From Lithodes maja (taxonomy: Eukaryota; Arthropoda; Malacostraca; Decapoda; Lithodidae), in contig JBAKBP010013116.1 of assembly GCA_037953745.1 (NCBI GenBank), positions 1-64,000 on the forward strand: DNA of 64,000 nucleotides, given 5' to 3'. The stretch's first letter is position 1. Each line of letters opens with the position of its first letter. Positions 11,769 through 21,815 of the stretch are shown here, in pieces. A program made the position numbers and the translations under genes. The notes beneath the pieces were generated by a model. That model was not told the DNA's origin, made no database searches, and worked only from the letters and a program-made list of their open reading frames with translations.

Positions 11769-12254
11769 TTTAACACTCAAGCCGCGGGACTCGACAATAG
11801 TCGAGTGAGAGAACCATGGGCTATTCAGCGGGACACGACAATATATGGGTGGGATTTTGAGCACATTATCGGCTCTGAGAGAGAGTCCATGCGTTGGGAG
11901 GACTGCAGGCGGGCTCTGACCGTTCGGCGTGGACCTAGTTCCGCCACTGACAGCCCCACCACACCTCTACACATCCCTAACCTCGCGAGACAGGTTAAAT
12001 CTGAAGAAATTACTGTATTTTAGGGTTTTTGCACTCGTGTTGCAACATCATTGCAAGAGAACCCGTTGTCGTAGAAGGATGATTCAGGTGTCATTGGAGA
12101 ACTCTATTATCGCCCTTTCATGGATACATAATTGTATTACACTCTGGCTCTTGTTTATTCATGAAAAAGAACATGGAATGAAGCTCGTTTACGGTAAATA
12201 TGCCCGCCACACAGGTTGTATAAATCGCAAATATCCCCGTCCATAAGGGGTTAA
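11769..12254 (+). mobile_element. TTAA-bounded non-autonomous element, copy A
   Basis: Starts TTAACACTCAAGCCGCGGG and ends CCCCGTCCATAAGGGGTTAA. Copies at 23,741-24,227, 27,410-27,777 and 27,774-28,179 share the core with TTGCAACATCATTGCAAGAG and GTGTCATTGGAGAACTC-like motifs. TTAA at both borders with C-rich ends facing it is the target preference of piggyBac transposons; no transposase is encoded, so it would be a MITE. The ends are only partly inverted repeats, so the superfamily is tentative. Confidence 0.6.
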
Positions 12255-13010
12255 ATACAACACCAATTTTTTAAACAGAAGGGATATATGATGGATGGTG
12301 AATTTTCAAGGTATAACTATTAGCAAGACAGAAATATAATTAAAATATAGAGATAAAGCTATTGGAGGCACTTCAATTGCAAAACACATAAAATGGAGGG
12401 GGAGGTGTGAAATGAAAGAACTAGCAAACAGACACAACCAGACATAAACTATTATAATACCCAGCACCACTGGATATTTATCGATCAAGGGAACTAGAAC
12501 ATTTGACCGGTATTGTGTGTATATCGGGAGTCAATCATAAGATAAATGGTGATGGCTTAGGAACAGACTCCCTCATATTACCCATGTGAACAATCATTCT
12601 ACAAACAACCTCCCCCTCGTTTCCCCCAGCCAAACAACCTTTCATCATGACCCCCACAAATGGTAACACACCACTCTATATTTGTCACCCAGAACTTCCA
12701 CTATAACCCTCAGTCCTATCTCACTCCACCTACACTTTTACGCATCTATCATCCTTCAGTGTTCCATTTACCAAAGTGAAGAGCAAAACCTATTAGCCTA
12801 AGTTATGGTCACAAATACAGCGGGTCTTCGTCTTGTTTTATTATGATGCTTTTTTTTTTTTTGTATCGAAGTCTGTACCTCGGTCTTGGTCCCTCAGGCA
12901 TCTGTGACTCGTTCCTTCTTTACATTTCCCTCAGTTCTTTTTACCTCTTAGGTACCATATCCTGTTATTTTGTATATCTGGATATGCAAGCTTCTCATTA
13001 ATCTAATTTG
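12255..13010. other. No gene seen
   Basis: AT-rich sequence with a pyrimidine-rich stretch (about 12,600-12,760) and a T11-type run at 12,849-12,862. No coding motif, tRNA-like box or repeat shared with the rest of the window was recognised. Confidence 0.5.
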
Positions 13011-13017
13011 ACACACC

Positions 13018-13486
13018 TTCCCTTATATAATGCGTAATGCATAAGCACGCGGACTTTCGATGTGAGAATCCTAGGTTCGGGTCTTTGGAGTGCCACATGT
13101 ATTTGTTGATTTCATTAATTGAGTTAAGAAGTGAAGTTGGTTGGTGGAAAAAACATAATAATTAATTCTGGTTCAGGAGCAATTTATAGCAGGCCTTTCA
13201 AAGGGCTAAGTGCCCCATTAATTACTCCTTCCATTCGTCTATACATTAGGCTACCATAGCGCAGTTGGAATATGTGTACATGCTCAGATTAATATGCAGG
13301 TTTCGAAACTGCATAATAAATCATAGGCTTGTGCATATTTCTGTAACTGTCGTTATAGCGTAATGCATAAGTGCGCGGAATTTCGATGCGAGTATGCTAG
13401 CTTGAGTCCTTGGAGTGCCACATGTATTTGTTGATTTCATTAATTAAGTTTAGTGGTGGAGTTGGTTGGTGGAAAAAACATATTAA
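13018..13486 (+). mobile_element. tRNA-derived SINE, tandem pair (locus 1)
   Basis: Two monomers about 328 bp apart, each with GCGTAATGCATAAG, then a TTCGATG(T/C)GAG segment and a B-box-like element (GGTTCGGGTCT at about 13,075; a weaker form in the second), then GGAGTGCCACATGTATTTG. The same family occurs as a pair at 29,315-29,935, where the B boxes are perfect. The second monomer ends near an AT microsatellite. Confidence 0.7.
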
Positions 13487-13488
13487 TA

Positions 13489-13520
<32 letters not shown>
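13487..13520. repeat. (AT)n microsatellite
   Basis: AT run between the SINE pair and the GATA tail of the RTE-like LINE. Confidence 0.95.
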
Positions 13521-13533
13521 TGTATATATCTAT

Positions 13534-15812
13534 CTATTGCCTGACGCCGTGATCCCCAAAGGGGTGGCCACGAACGAACCGCTCCCATGCACCTCTATCC
13601 CCAGTCAGTCGACGCCCCTCCCCCCAACCAGCACCGCCTTCGTTCATATACTTCCTCACTCCACCCCTCCTCCGGTCCACCTCTCCCCCTCCGTCCCCCC
13701 ACCCCACCCTCGCACCCCCCCCCCAGTCACTCTCTCGCCCTCCACACATTCCACATGGCCGAACCATCTCAAGTTGCTCCCCTTCACACCCTCCAGCACA
13801 TCCACCTCCACACTACACCTTCCCCCCACCAGCCCGTCCATCCCTCCATGCAACTCCGCACGCACCCCCCAAGTAACTCACTTCCACCGCTCCCACTCCC
13901 GGTCTGAGTCTCCCAACCAACGTCCATGCTTCGCTTCCGCAAGTCAGTGCCAGGATCACCACACCGTCACGCAAGGACCCCCCCCACCTCCACACTGACC
14001 ACCCTATCTCTTGTTACTGCTTTCAGCGCTCCCACAACCCTCCTCCCCCCGTTGCACCCTCTCCCGCACTTCTTCATCCATAGTCCCACCCTTACACCCT
14101 TACACCCTTACTCAACACACTGCCCAGATACGTAAGAGAGTTGACGATCTCCATAGCCTGACCGTTCAGCTTCACCTCACACTCTGTGACTTCACCCCTT
14201 TCGAAGACCATAACCTTGCTCTTCCCCGCATTTACCTTCAAATCCCGTTTTTCGCACACTGTTCTAAACTCATTTACCAGACCCTGCAACTCCAACTCAT
14301 AATCACTCATCAGAACTGTATCATCCGCAAACAGCAGTATAGGTAGCTTCCACTCATTTCCCTCCCTTTTCAGCAATACACCAGCATCCACTGCTCTTGA
14401 TAGTATTTCTTTGATGACTCCATCCATATATACAGTACAGAAAACAACCATGGGGACATCACACACCCCTGTTTCAAACCAACATTCAGGTCACAGAACT
14501 CGCTCTGCTCACTCTCCACACGTACTGCGGCCTTTGCACCCTCATACATGCTCTTCACTGCTTTCAGCAACTTGCTATCTACTCCGGATATTCTAAGTAC
14601 TTTCCACAACCCTTTTCTATCCACTCTGTCATAGGCCTTCTCCATGTCCATAAAGGCAACATACACCTTTTGATTCTTCTCCAGATATTTCACCACAACA
14701 CAATTCAGGGTAAAAATCTGATCTACACATCCTCTTCCCTTCCTAAAACCTCCCTGCTCGTCGCCTATCCATTTCTCCGTCCTCACTCTCACTCTCTCAA
14801 TCACTACCCTACTGTATACCTTCCCTACTACGCTTAGAAGACATATTCCTCGGTGGTTACCACACACTCCTCTTTCCCCTTTGCTCTTATATAGGGGGAC
14901 TATTTTGCCAGTCTTCCAGTCATCGGGTGCACTCCCCTTCTCCCATGCTAGTTTGCACATTTTCCATACCCATTCTATCACTATCTCACCACCATACCTC
15001 AACATTTCCCCACATACTCCATCTGTTCCTGGTGCTTTCCCCAACTTCACTCTTTTCATGGCATCCCACACTTCTGACCTCCTGATCGCCACCTCCTCCT
15101 CCACTACTTCTCTTCTCCCACCCATACCATATCCAACTTTGTTTGCTGGCTCTCCATACCTTACCTTTAGCAACTCATTGAAGTACTCCCTCCATCTTTC
15201 GACTCTCTCTCGCTTCTCGGCTAGCATTCTCCCATTCTTATCTTTCACACCCTTACTGTTTCCCTTGCTACCTTCCCTAACTTTCTTGACTTCTTTCCAG
15301 AACAGTTTCTTACTCTCCCTCCATTTTTACACTCAGATTCCTTCCAAATTCCTCATCTACTCTTCTCTTACTTTCCTTCACTACTCTCTTCACCACCCTC
15401 TTTCTCTCCACGTACCACGCTCGTTTCTGTCTCTCGAAATCTTCATTCCCTCTACTACCCAACCACTCTCTATATGCTTTCTTCTTTTCTTCCACAGCTA
15501 TTTTTACCTCTTCTGTCCACCATTCTGTACCTTTCACTCCCCTCCCTCTTCGCCTCACTCCACACACCTCCTCACATGCTGCACAGATCTCTTCCTTAAA
15601 CACCTTGCTCATCTCCTCCACTTCCTCCATAACTTCCAGGTCGAACCCACCTAGTCGTCTTTCTACTGCTCTCCTGTACTCCTCCCTGATTTCCTCCTCC
15701 AGTAACCTCTCCACCCTCCTCACCATTCCACCTTCCTCTCGCCTCCCTCCAGCTCTCCTCACCCACTTCTTTTGTATCCTAACCTTAGCTACTACTACTA
15801 CTACTACATAAT
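13534..15812 (-). pseudogene. RTE-like endonuclease linker and reverse transcriptase, broken
   Basis: On the minus strand: EN-RT linker (about 15,775-15,310), RT entry KLGKAPGTDGVCGEML (about 15,050), CGNHRGICLLSVVGK, DEQGGFRKGRGCVDQIFTL, FMDMEKAYDRVD and LKQGCVMSPWLF (down to about 14,450), then in another frame LLFADDTVLMSD (about 14,310) and the thumb to about 14,092. The C-terminus below 14,090 is spread over three frames and distorted by the A-to-G changes. Frame breaks near 14,460, 14,110 and 13,860 rule out function. Confidence 0.85.
13640..14110 (-). other. Strand-asymmetric A-to-G hypermutated segment of the RTE-like LINE
   Basis: Hand alignment with copy 2 (18,300-18,770) gives roughly 55-60 plus-strand T-to-C differences against about three C-to-T, three G-to-A, two A-to-C and no A-to-G. 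Copy 2 keeps an open RT frame here, so it is closer to ancestral. On the element's sense (minus) strand these are A-to-G changes, the pattern expected from ADAR-type deamination of element RNA before reverse transcription. The count is mine and approximate. Confidence 0.75.
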
Positions 15813-18210
15813 ATATATATATATATGAAATGACGGGTCTGAAGATAAGCCCTGCAGGAAACAGATGCAGGATAGTCAGAATACAACTTAAAAATCCCAA
15901 GACGACCGGAGAACGAAAGGAGAGGAAAAGAAGAATAGCAGAGCCACCCATGTTTCCCCATGCTCTAACCACCACAAGTATGGAAAACCTTCCTCTATAA
16001 ATACAGGAGTTACACCTGTTTCCCCCTCAACAAATGCAGGAGTTACCCCTGTTTCCCCTTGCTCTATGACATCAACCACCAGCCACAAGTATGGGAAATT
16101 CTACAAGTATGGGAAATTCTATCAGCCAATCCCCTCCCGGCTTTCAAATCAGGCCAACCAATCACAGCACAGCATTTCCTCTCTGCCGAGATCTACAATA
16201 TGACAAGACGATGCTTGCAAGTTGCACATCAACGCCCTGAGTCCTACAGGAGTAAATGGATGTGAACAAGAGCATCAGATACGACAGATACAAAGATGCC
16301 AGAACCTCCCTACAACTATGACTACCAAGTGAGATATAAACACATTCACCTCAGATCTCGAATAATGGTCTCCACATATTTAGGGAGATTTCTCTGTTAG
16401 TAAGAAAATTAAACCTTAGGTAAGTGTTAATTATAATACCTATGAGGTAAGCCATTATGTAAATATTAAACCTCAATGCCTTGACTAAGTAATTTACCTC
16501 ACAACTTCATCACAACGAATTCCCCATATTCCTATGACTTCGAGTCCTTGTAATCGAGGGTCAAGAATAAAGCCGCATATTACCTCTAGGAAATTATAGA
16601 GAAGTATGCAAACCTCAACTGCGGTAATACCCTACACCTGGACAAGGAACAGGGTAGCTAATCACAGTAGTGGCTTTGTACCAGCCTGCCCCTACCCTGC
16701 CCGGAGAGTATACTTGCCTGAAGTACCCCTTGAAGCCCTGCTCGAGTGACGCCTTACACACCTGAAGTCTGGAACCTGAAGTACTGTTCGAGTGATGCCC
16801 TACACCCCTGAAGTGCTGCTCCATGGACCTACGATCTACGTCGGTCAGACTTGTACTCTCTCTCTGTCCTCCAACATTCCCCTAAGTGTCCCTGTGTATC
16901 TTACGTTGTGTTTATTGTTGTAGAGGTATAGGTAAAATATGTGAATCGTGTTGTGATTATTTATTCTGAGATCTGTGCCTAAGATCCTTGATTGTGTACT
17001 GTGTAATCCTTCTGAACCTGATATAAAGTCCTTGCTAGATCTGTTTATAAGTCCTAGCTCTTTTACTTAATTTATCTTCTATAGAACGTCTTACGCATAC
17101 GTTATATAATTGTGTTCATTAATTCACCTCGCCACGCACTCACAGATTTTCCTAATATATGTATTCTGTTATATATGTTGTGAGTTGAGGTCGAAGTGTA
17201 TTTCGTGATTTAATTCCCCTTCTTTATACATAATCATTACCTGGAACCTACGCCCATTTTCATAACTAATTTATCTCGGTATATTCAAGTATAAGTATTA
17301 TAATTTACATAAACTTATTTCTTTCCCGAGCTCCCCAAACCTATGTTCAATTATATTATCGCCTTTGTAATTTTTTTATGAATTGGTATTGACTTTCATT
17401 TGATTACTGATGTAAGTAATTTTGATTCTTCATGCCTAGGAGTTCTAGCATTGGATAAATTATATTACTTAATTATCCATCATCTACCATACACATAGTA
17501 TTTCAGTGTATGTTTATTGAAGATTCTGTTAACTCGATCAGACCTCTTAGTTATACTGCAATTAGTATTTCCTTAGCACAGCTTCGTCGTGTGCGTTCTT
17601 TTTCTTTTATAATTAATAATGTGTTAATTATCACTTTACGCTTTTAAATCATAAGCATTTCCAGAGCATTCGTTGACTAAGTTCACTTAGTGGATTAAAA
17701 TTTGTTCTCAAGTACAATTAGTAGATATTATGCTATAGTTAATTCATAATTGTACGCCAAACTGTACATCTGAATTCCTCGGCTTGGTTCGTTATTATTA
17801 CATACGATCGTTGACGTGAATATAAGATTCCAATCATAAATTTCATAATTCAAGTTACAACTATAATAATTTGTGCAAATAATTGATTAATATTCTGCCA
17901 CCAATCTCATGAAAATATTATTGAAACTAAGTTCATAGTTGCACAAACTTAAATCTTATTTTCCAACACCGCAGTCCAGCTTCATGACCTGACCCCCCTG
18001 TTAATGAAAACGTCACCTTAGTATACGCGTCTACCTGTATAGCGCGCGCGAACCCCCCTACCGTGTGACTCACCCACTAAACATGTGTGCTTATTTATTT
18101 TATCCTCTCCACTCACCCAGTATCTCTTGTATCGAGATTGTGTTCTAGTATCGTTATTGTTGATTTCTCACGGTCGGTCCACGGAAGACACTCGACTTCT
18201 ATCTATCTAT

Positions 18211-19830
18211 CTATTGCCTGACGCCGTGATCCCCGAAGGGGTGGCCACGAACGAACCGCCCCCATGCACCTCTGTCCCCAGTCAGTCGACGCCCCTCCCC
18301 CCCAACCAGCACCGCCCTCACTCCATCCTTCCACCTCATATTCGGTCTACCTCTCCCCCTCTGTCCCTCCACCTCGCTCTCGTACACCCTCTTAGTCATT
18401 CTCTCGCTTTCCATACGTTCCATATGGCCGAACCATCTCAAGTTGTTCCTTTTCACACTTTCCAGCACATCTACCTCCACACCACACCTCCTTCTTACTT
18501 CCTCATTAGTCTGTCTATCCCTCCATGTAATTCCGCACGCACTCCTTAAGTAATTCATTTCCACTGCTCTCACTCTTGGTCTGAGTCTCTCAACCAACGT
18601 CCATGCTTCGCTTCCGTAAGTCAGTGTCGGGATTACCACACTGTCATGCAAGGACTTCTTCACTTCCATACTGACCACCCTACTTCTTGTTACTGCTTTT
18701 AGCGTTCCTACAACCCTCTTCCCCTGTTGTACCCTCTCCCGCACCTCTTCATCCATAGTCCCATCTTTACTCAACACACTGCCCAGATACTTAAAAGAGT
18801 TGACCATCTCCATAGCCTGACCGTTCAGCTTCACCTCACACTCTGTGACTTCACCCCTTTCGAAGACCATAACCTTGCTCTTCCCCGTATTTACCTTCAA
18901 ATTCCGTTTTTCGCACACTGTTCCAAACTCATTTACCAGACCCTGCAACTCCCATTCATTATCACTCATCAGAACTGTATCATCCGCAAACAGCAGTATA
19001 GGTAGCTTCCACTCAATTCCCTCCCTTTTCAGCGATACACCAACATCCACTGCTCTTGATAGTATTTCTTTCATAACTCCATCCATATATACAGTAAACA
19101 ACCACAGGGACATCACACACCCCTGTTTCAAACCAACATTCAGGTCAAAGAACTCGCTCTGCTCACTCTCCACACGTACTGCCGCCTTTGCACCCTCATA
19201 CATGCTCTTCACTGCTTTCAGCAACTTGCCCTCTACTCCGTATATTCTAAGTACTTTCCACAAACCTTCTCTATCCACTCTGTCATAGGCCTTCTCCAAG
19301 TCCATAAAGGCAACATACACCTTTTGTTTCTTCTCCAGATACTTCTCCACAACACAATTCAGGGTAAAAATCTGATCTACACATCCTCTTCCCTTCCTAA
19401 AGCCTCCCTGCTCGTCGCCTATCCATTTCTCCGTTCTCACTCTCACTCTCTCAATCACTACCCTACTGTATACCTTCCCTACTACGCTTAGAAGACATAT
19501 TCCTCGGTGGTTACCACACACTCCTCTTTCCCCTTTGCCCTTATATAGGGGGACTATTATGCCAGTCTTCCAGTCATCGGGTGCACTCCCCTTCTCCCAT
19601 GCTAGTTTGCACATTTTCCATACCCATTCTATCACTATCTCACCACCATACCTCAACATTTCCCCACACACTCCATCTGTTCCTGGTGCTTTCCCCAACT
19701 TCACTCTTTTCATGGCTTCCCACACTTCTGACCTCCTGATCCCCACCTCCTCCTCCACTACTTCTCTTCTTCTCCCTCCCATACCATATCCAGCTATGTT
19801 TGCTGGCTCTTCATTCCTTTCATTTAGCAA
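18211..19830 (-). CDS. RTE-like reverse transcriptase, uninterrupted 539-codon frame
   Basis: Reverse transcriptase of a non-LTR element, intact from before the palm to the stop. Motifs in order: GKAPGTDGVCGEML (about residues 50-63), CGNHRGICLLSVVGK (about 112), DEQGGFRKGRGCVDQIFTL (about 146), FMDLEKAYDRVD (about 177), GLKQGCVM (about 232), LLFADDTVLMSD with catalytic FADD (about 275), then the thumb-like SFKYLGSVLS, LTYGSEAWTLVERL, LRWFGHMERM and GRPNMRWKD blocks. The upstream endonuclease part is out of frame because about 16 bp present in copy 1 (near 15,215-15,232) are missing near 19,870. The first methionine is therefore not the native start. Without a full endonuclease it is presumably inactive, though the RT is intact. 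Confidence 0.9.
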   Translation of the reverse strand: MLNERNEEPANIAGYGMGGRRREVVEEEVGIRRSEVWEAMKRVKLGKAPGTDGVCGEMLRYGGEIVIEWVWKMCKLAWEKGSAPDDWKTGIIVPLYKGKGERGVCGNHRGICLLSVVGKVYSRVVIERVRVRTEKWIGDEQGGFRKGRGCVDQIFTLNCVVEKYLEKKQKVYVAFMDLEKAYDRVDREGLWKVLRIYGVEGKLLKAVKSMYEGAKAAVRVESEQSEFFDLNVGLKQGCVMSLWLFTVYMDGVMKEILSRAVDVGVSLKREGIEWKLPILLFADDTVLMSDNEWELQGLVNEFGTVCEKRNLKVNTGKSKVMVFERGEVTECEVKLNGQAMEMVNSFKYLGSVLSKDGTMDEEVRERVQQGKRVVGTLKAVTRSRVVSMEVKKSLHDSVVIPTLTYGSEAWTLVERLRPRVRAVEMNYLRSACGITWRDRQTNEEVRRRCGVEVDVLESVKRNNLRWFGHMERMESERMTKRVYESEVEGQRGRGRPNMRWKDGVRAVLVGGEGRRLTGDRGAWGRFVRGHPFGDHGVRQ

Positions 19831-19859
19831 CTCACTGAAGTACTCCCTCCATCTTTCGA

Positions 19860-20584
19860 CTCTCTCATTCTCCCATTCTTATCTTTCACACCCTTACTGT
19901 TTCCCTTGCTACCTTCCATAACTTTCTTGACTTCTTTCCAGAACAGTTTCTTACTCTCCCTCCATTTTACACTCAGATTCCTTCCAAATTCCTCATCTAC
20001 TCTTCTCTTACTTTCCTTCACTACTCTCTTCACCACCCTCTTACTCTCCACGTACCTCGCTCGTTTCTGTCTCTCGGAATCTTCATTCCCTCTACTACCC
20101 AACCACTCTCTATATGCTTTCTTCTTTTCTTCCACAGCTATTCTTACCTCTTCTGTCCACCATGCTGTACCTTTCACTCCCCTCCCTCTTCTCCTCACTC
20201 CACACACCTCCTCACATGCTGCACATATCTCATCCTTAAACACCTTGCTCATCTCCTCCACTTCCTCCATAACTTCCAGGTCGAACCCACCTAGTCGTCT
20301 TTCCACTGCTCTCCTGTACTCCTCCCTGACTTCCTCCTCCTGCAACCTCTCCACCCTCCTCACCATTCCACCCTCCTCTCGCCTCCCTCCCGCTCTCCTC
20401 ACCCACTTCTTTTGTATCCTAACCTTAGCTACCACTACATAATGATCAGACAGACCCCCTCCAATACCCCTATACACCCTAGCATCCATCACAGATTTCT
20501 TCATTCGTTCATCCACACATACATAATCAATCAATGACTTTCGTTCCACCACTGTCTTATCCTTCATCGTCAACATCCGTTTCC
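19860..20584 (-). pseudogene. LINE endonuclease C-terminus and linker, truncated
   Basis: Starts inside the APE-type endonuclease: SLIDYVCVDERMK then GGLSDHYVVVAKV, where SDH is the conserved catalytic block. It is followed by a charged linker (EEVREEYRRAVERRL, WWTEEVRIAVEEKKKAYREWL, KLFWKEVKKVMEGS) that normally leads into the RT. A small deletion near 19,870 shifts it out of frame with the RT. The N-terminal half of the endonuclease was never copied because of 5' truncation at 20,584. Confidence 0.85.
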
Positions 20585-21034
20585 ACACTCGACTTGCATC
20601 ATTATTATGATTAATGGTTGATACTATAAGTCACGTATATTAATTTAGTTGGTATTTATTACCTTATTTATAACAACATTTGTTTCTGGATTGAATCTCA
20701 TTTATGTATTCTATTCATTGCCTGATATTCCTAATAATTATCCAGGTAATACTTCATCCTGGATTACGGATCTATATTCGGGAGCTGGAAATATAAATGA
20801 ATATGTTGACAAGGTCTATGCCTCCTCAAGCTAGACGATATCTTAAATACACCTACTTGTGAATTACATGTGTGTTGTTACTGAGTTCTGTATTACCTAA
20901 TTGAATACCTATTTTACGCTATTAAGAACGTGTTAGGTGTGACCCTGTTGGGCTATACTACGGTCTGTAAGTCCATAACTGGATTTTAGTAGAGACTATA
21001 TCACGAGTTCTAAATATTATAACCCGACATAACA

Positions 21035-21041
21035 ATATATA

Positions 21042-21079
<38 letters not shown>

Positions 21080-21815
21080 TCTCTCTCTCTCTCTATTCTT
21101 CCATTCCCCTTTAGATTACGTAATAACGGATTTGACGAGTCATGAATCTTGCTGCTCGCGTATCGACAAAGCTAGATGTAGGACTTGGGCCCACAAATAG
21201 TTAGGGTTTACTCAAGCATCTATTGGTAAAGTAAATCCAATACCTTTACATGATTTTACTTATTGCATTCATTGCCGCCCGAACTGACATGTATTCAAAG
21301 CCATTTTGCATAAAATCATGTTTTATGTAGTGTTTGGTTAGATTAAACTAATTTGACTAATTAATTAAAGCTTAGAGTGCAGTCACTCAATGGATAATGA
21401 GGGGTAAATCCCCAAGGCAAAACAAATTCATCCAAAATATTTAAGTTGAATTTACTGAACATTTGAGGTAATAGGAACTTAGAATGCACATTTGGCTTCA
21501 TTTTGACACATAAATCAGGTACATTTAATGACATTTAAGATTATGAGGCACTTCAGACTAAAATTTTTGAAAATAAAAATGTAGTCCCCTTAAACAAATA
21601 ACTATACATTAAATAACTGATCGATTCAGCTGAAACTTTAGGGTCTGAAATCCTAATAAATGGCCTCAGACAAAAATCGGATATTAATCTGAGAAGGAGA
21701 AAATAGAGGTATTTTTAGACCCTAAAATATCTACTTTTTCATGTACCTTTATATGGTAAGTATGCACCTATTTTGCGATTCCACCCCTCACAAGTTGGGG
21801 AATTTATTATTCTAT
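21035..21815. other. No gene; AT and CT microsatellites then unassigned sequence
   Basis: AT run (about 21,046-21,076) merging into CT units (to 21,094), then about 700 bp of AT-rich single-copy-looking sequence with no motif recognised. Confidence 0.5.

Larger units (their letters stand above)
13526..15812 (-). mobile_element. RTE-like LINE, copy 1, 5'-truncated and partly hypermutated
   Basis: Minus-strand element with its 3' end at the GATA-type tail (about 13,526-13,540) and 5' end in an AT microsatellite at 15,812, where a solo LTR begins. It aligns with copy 2 (18,199-20,584) through almost its whole length. The 5' part retains the endonuclease-RT linker and the RT. From about 13,640 to 14,110 it carries dozens of plus-strand T-to-C changes against copy 2, while the other 1.6 kb shows few and mixed differences. 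RTE-like assignment rests on the short tandem tail and RT motifs. Confidence 0.8.
18199..20584 (-). mobile_element. RTE-like LINE, copy 2, with 11-bp target duplication
   Basis: Inserted in the solo LTR: ACACTCGACTT occurs at 18,188-18,198 and 20,585-20,595, while the empty site in the second LTR copy (about 32,995-33,005) has one version. The 3' end on the minus strand is a GATA tetranucleotide tail (18,199-18,215). The 5' end is truncated inside the endonuclease. Both ends and the target site are therefore defined directly from the sequence. Confidence 0.92.
15826..21034. mobile_element. Solo LTR (about 2.8 kb), copy A, with a nested RTE-like LINE
   Basis: Begins TGAAATGACGGG and ends CCCGACATAACA, with 5-bp flanks ATATA on both sides (15,821-15,825; 21,035-21,039). 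After subtracting the nested LINE (18,199-20,595 including one duplication) it is about 2812 bp. The same sequence occurs at 30,718-33,945 with a different 5-bp duplication (GTATT), so TG...CA ends and 5-bp target duplications are seen twice. That is the signature of LTR retrotransposon LTRs; with no internal domain, each is a solo LTR or a non-coding derivative. No gag-pol, PBS or long ORF is present. Strand is not determined. Confidence 0.8.

Noticed and set aside
13453..13998. Proline/serine/threonine-rich plus-strand ORF of 181 codons
   Set aside because: It is the antisense of the hypermutated LINE 3' part; C-rich sequence removes stops.
14881..15654. 257-codon plus-strand ORF
   Set aside because: Antisense shadow of the RTE-like endonuclease linker and RT; the same shadow occurs opposite copy 2.
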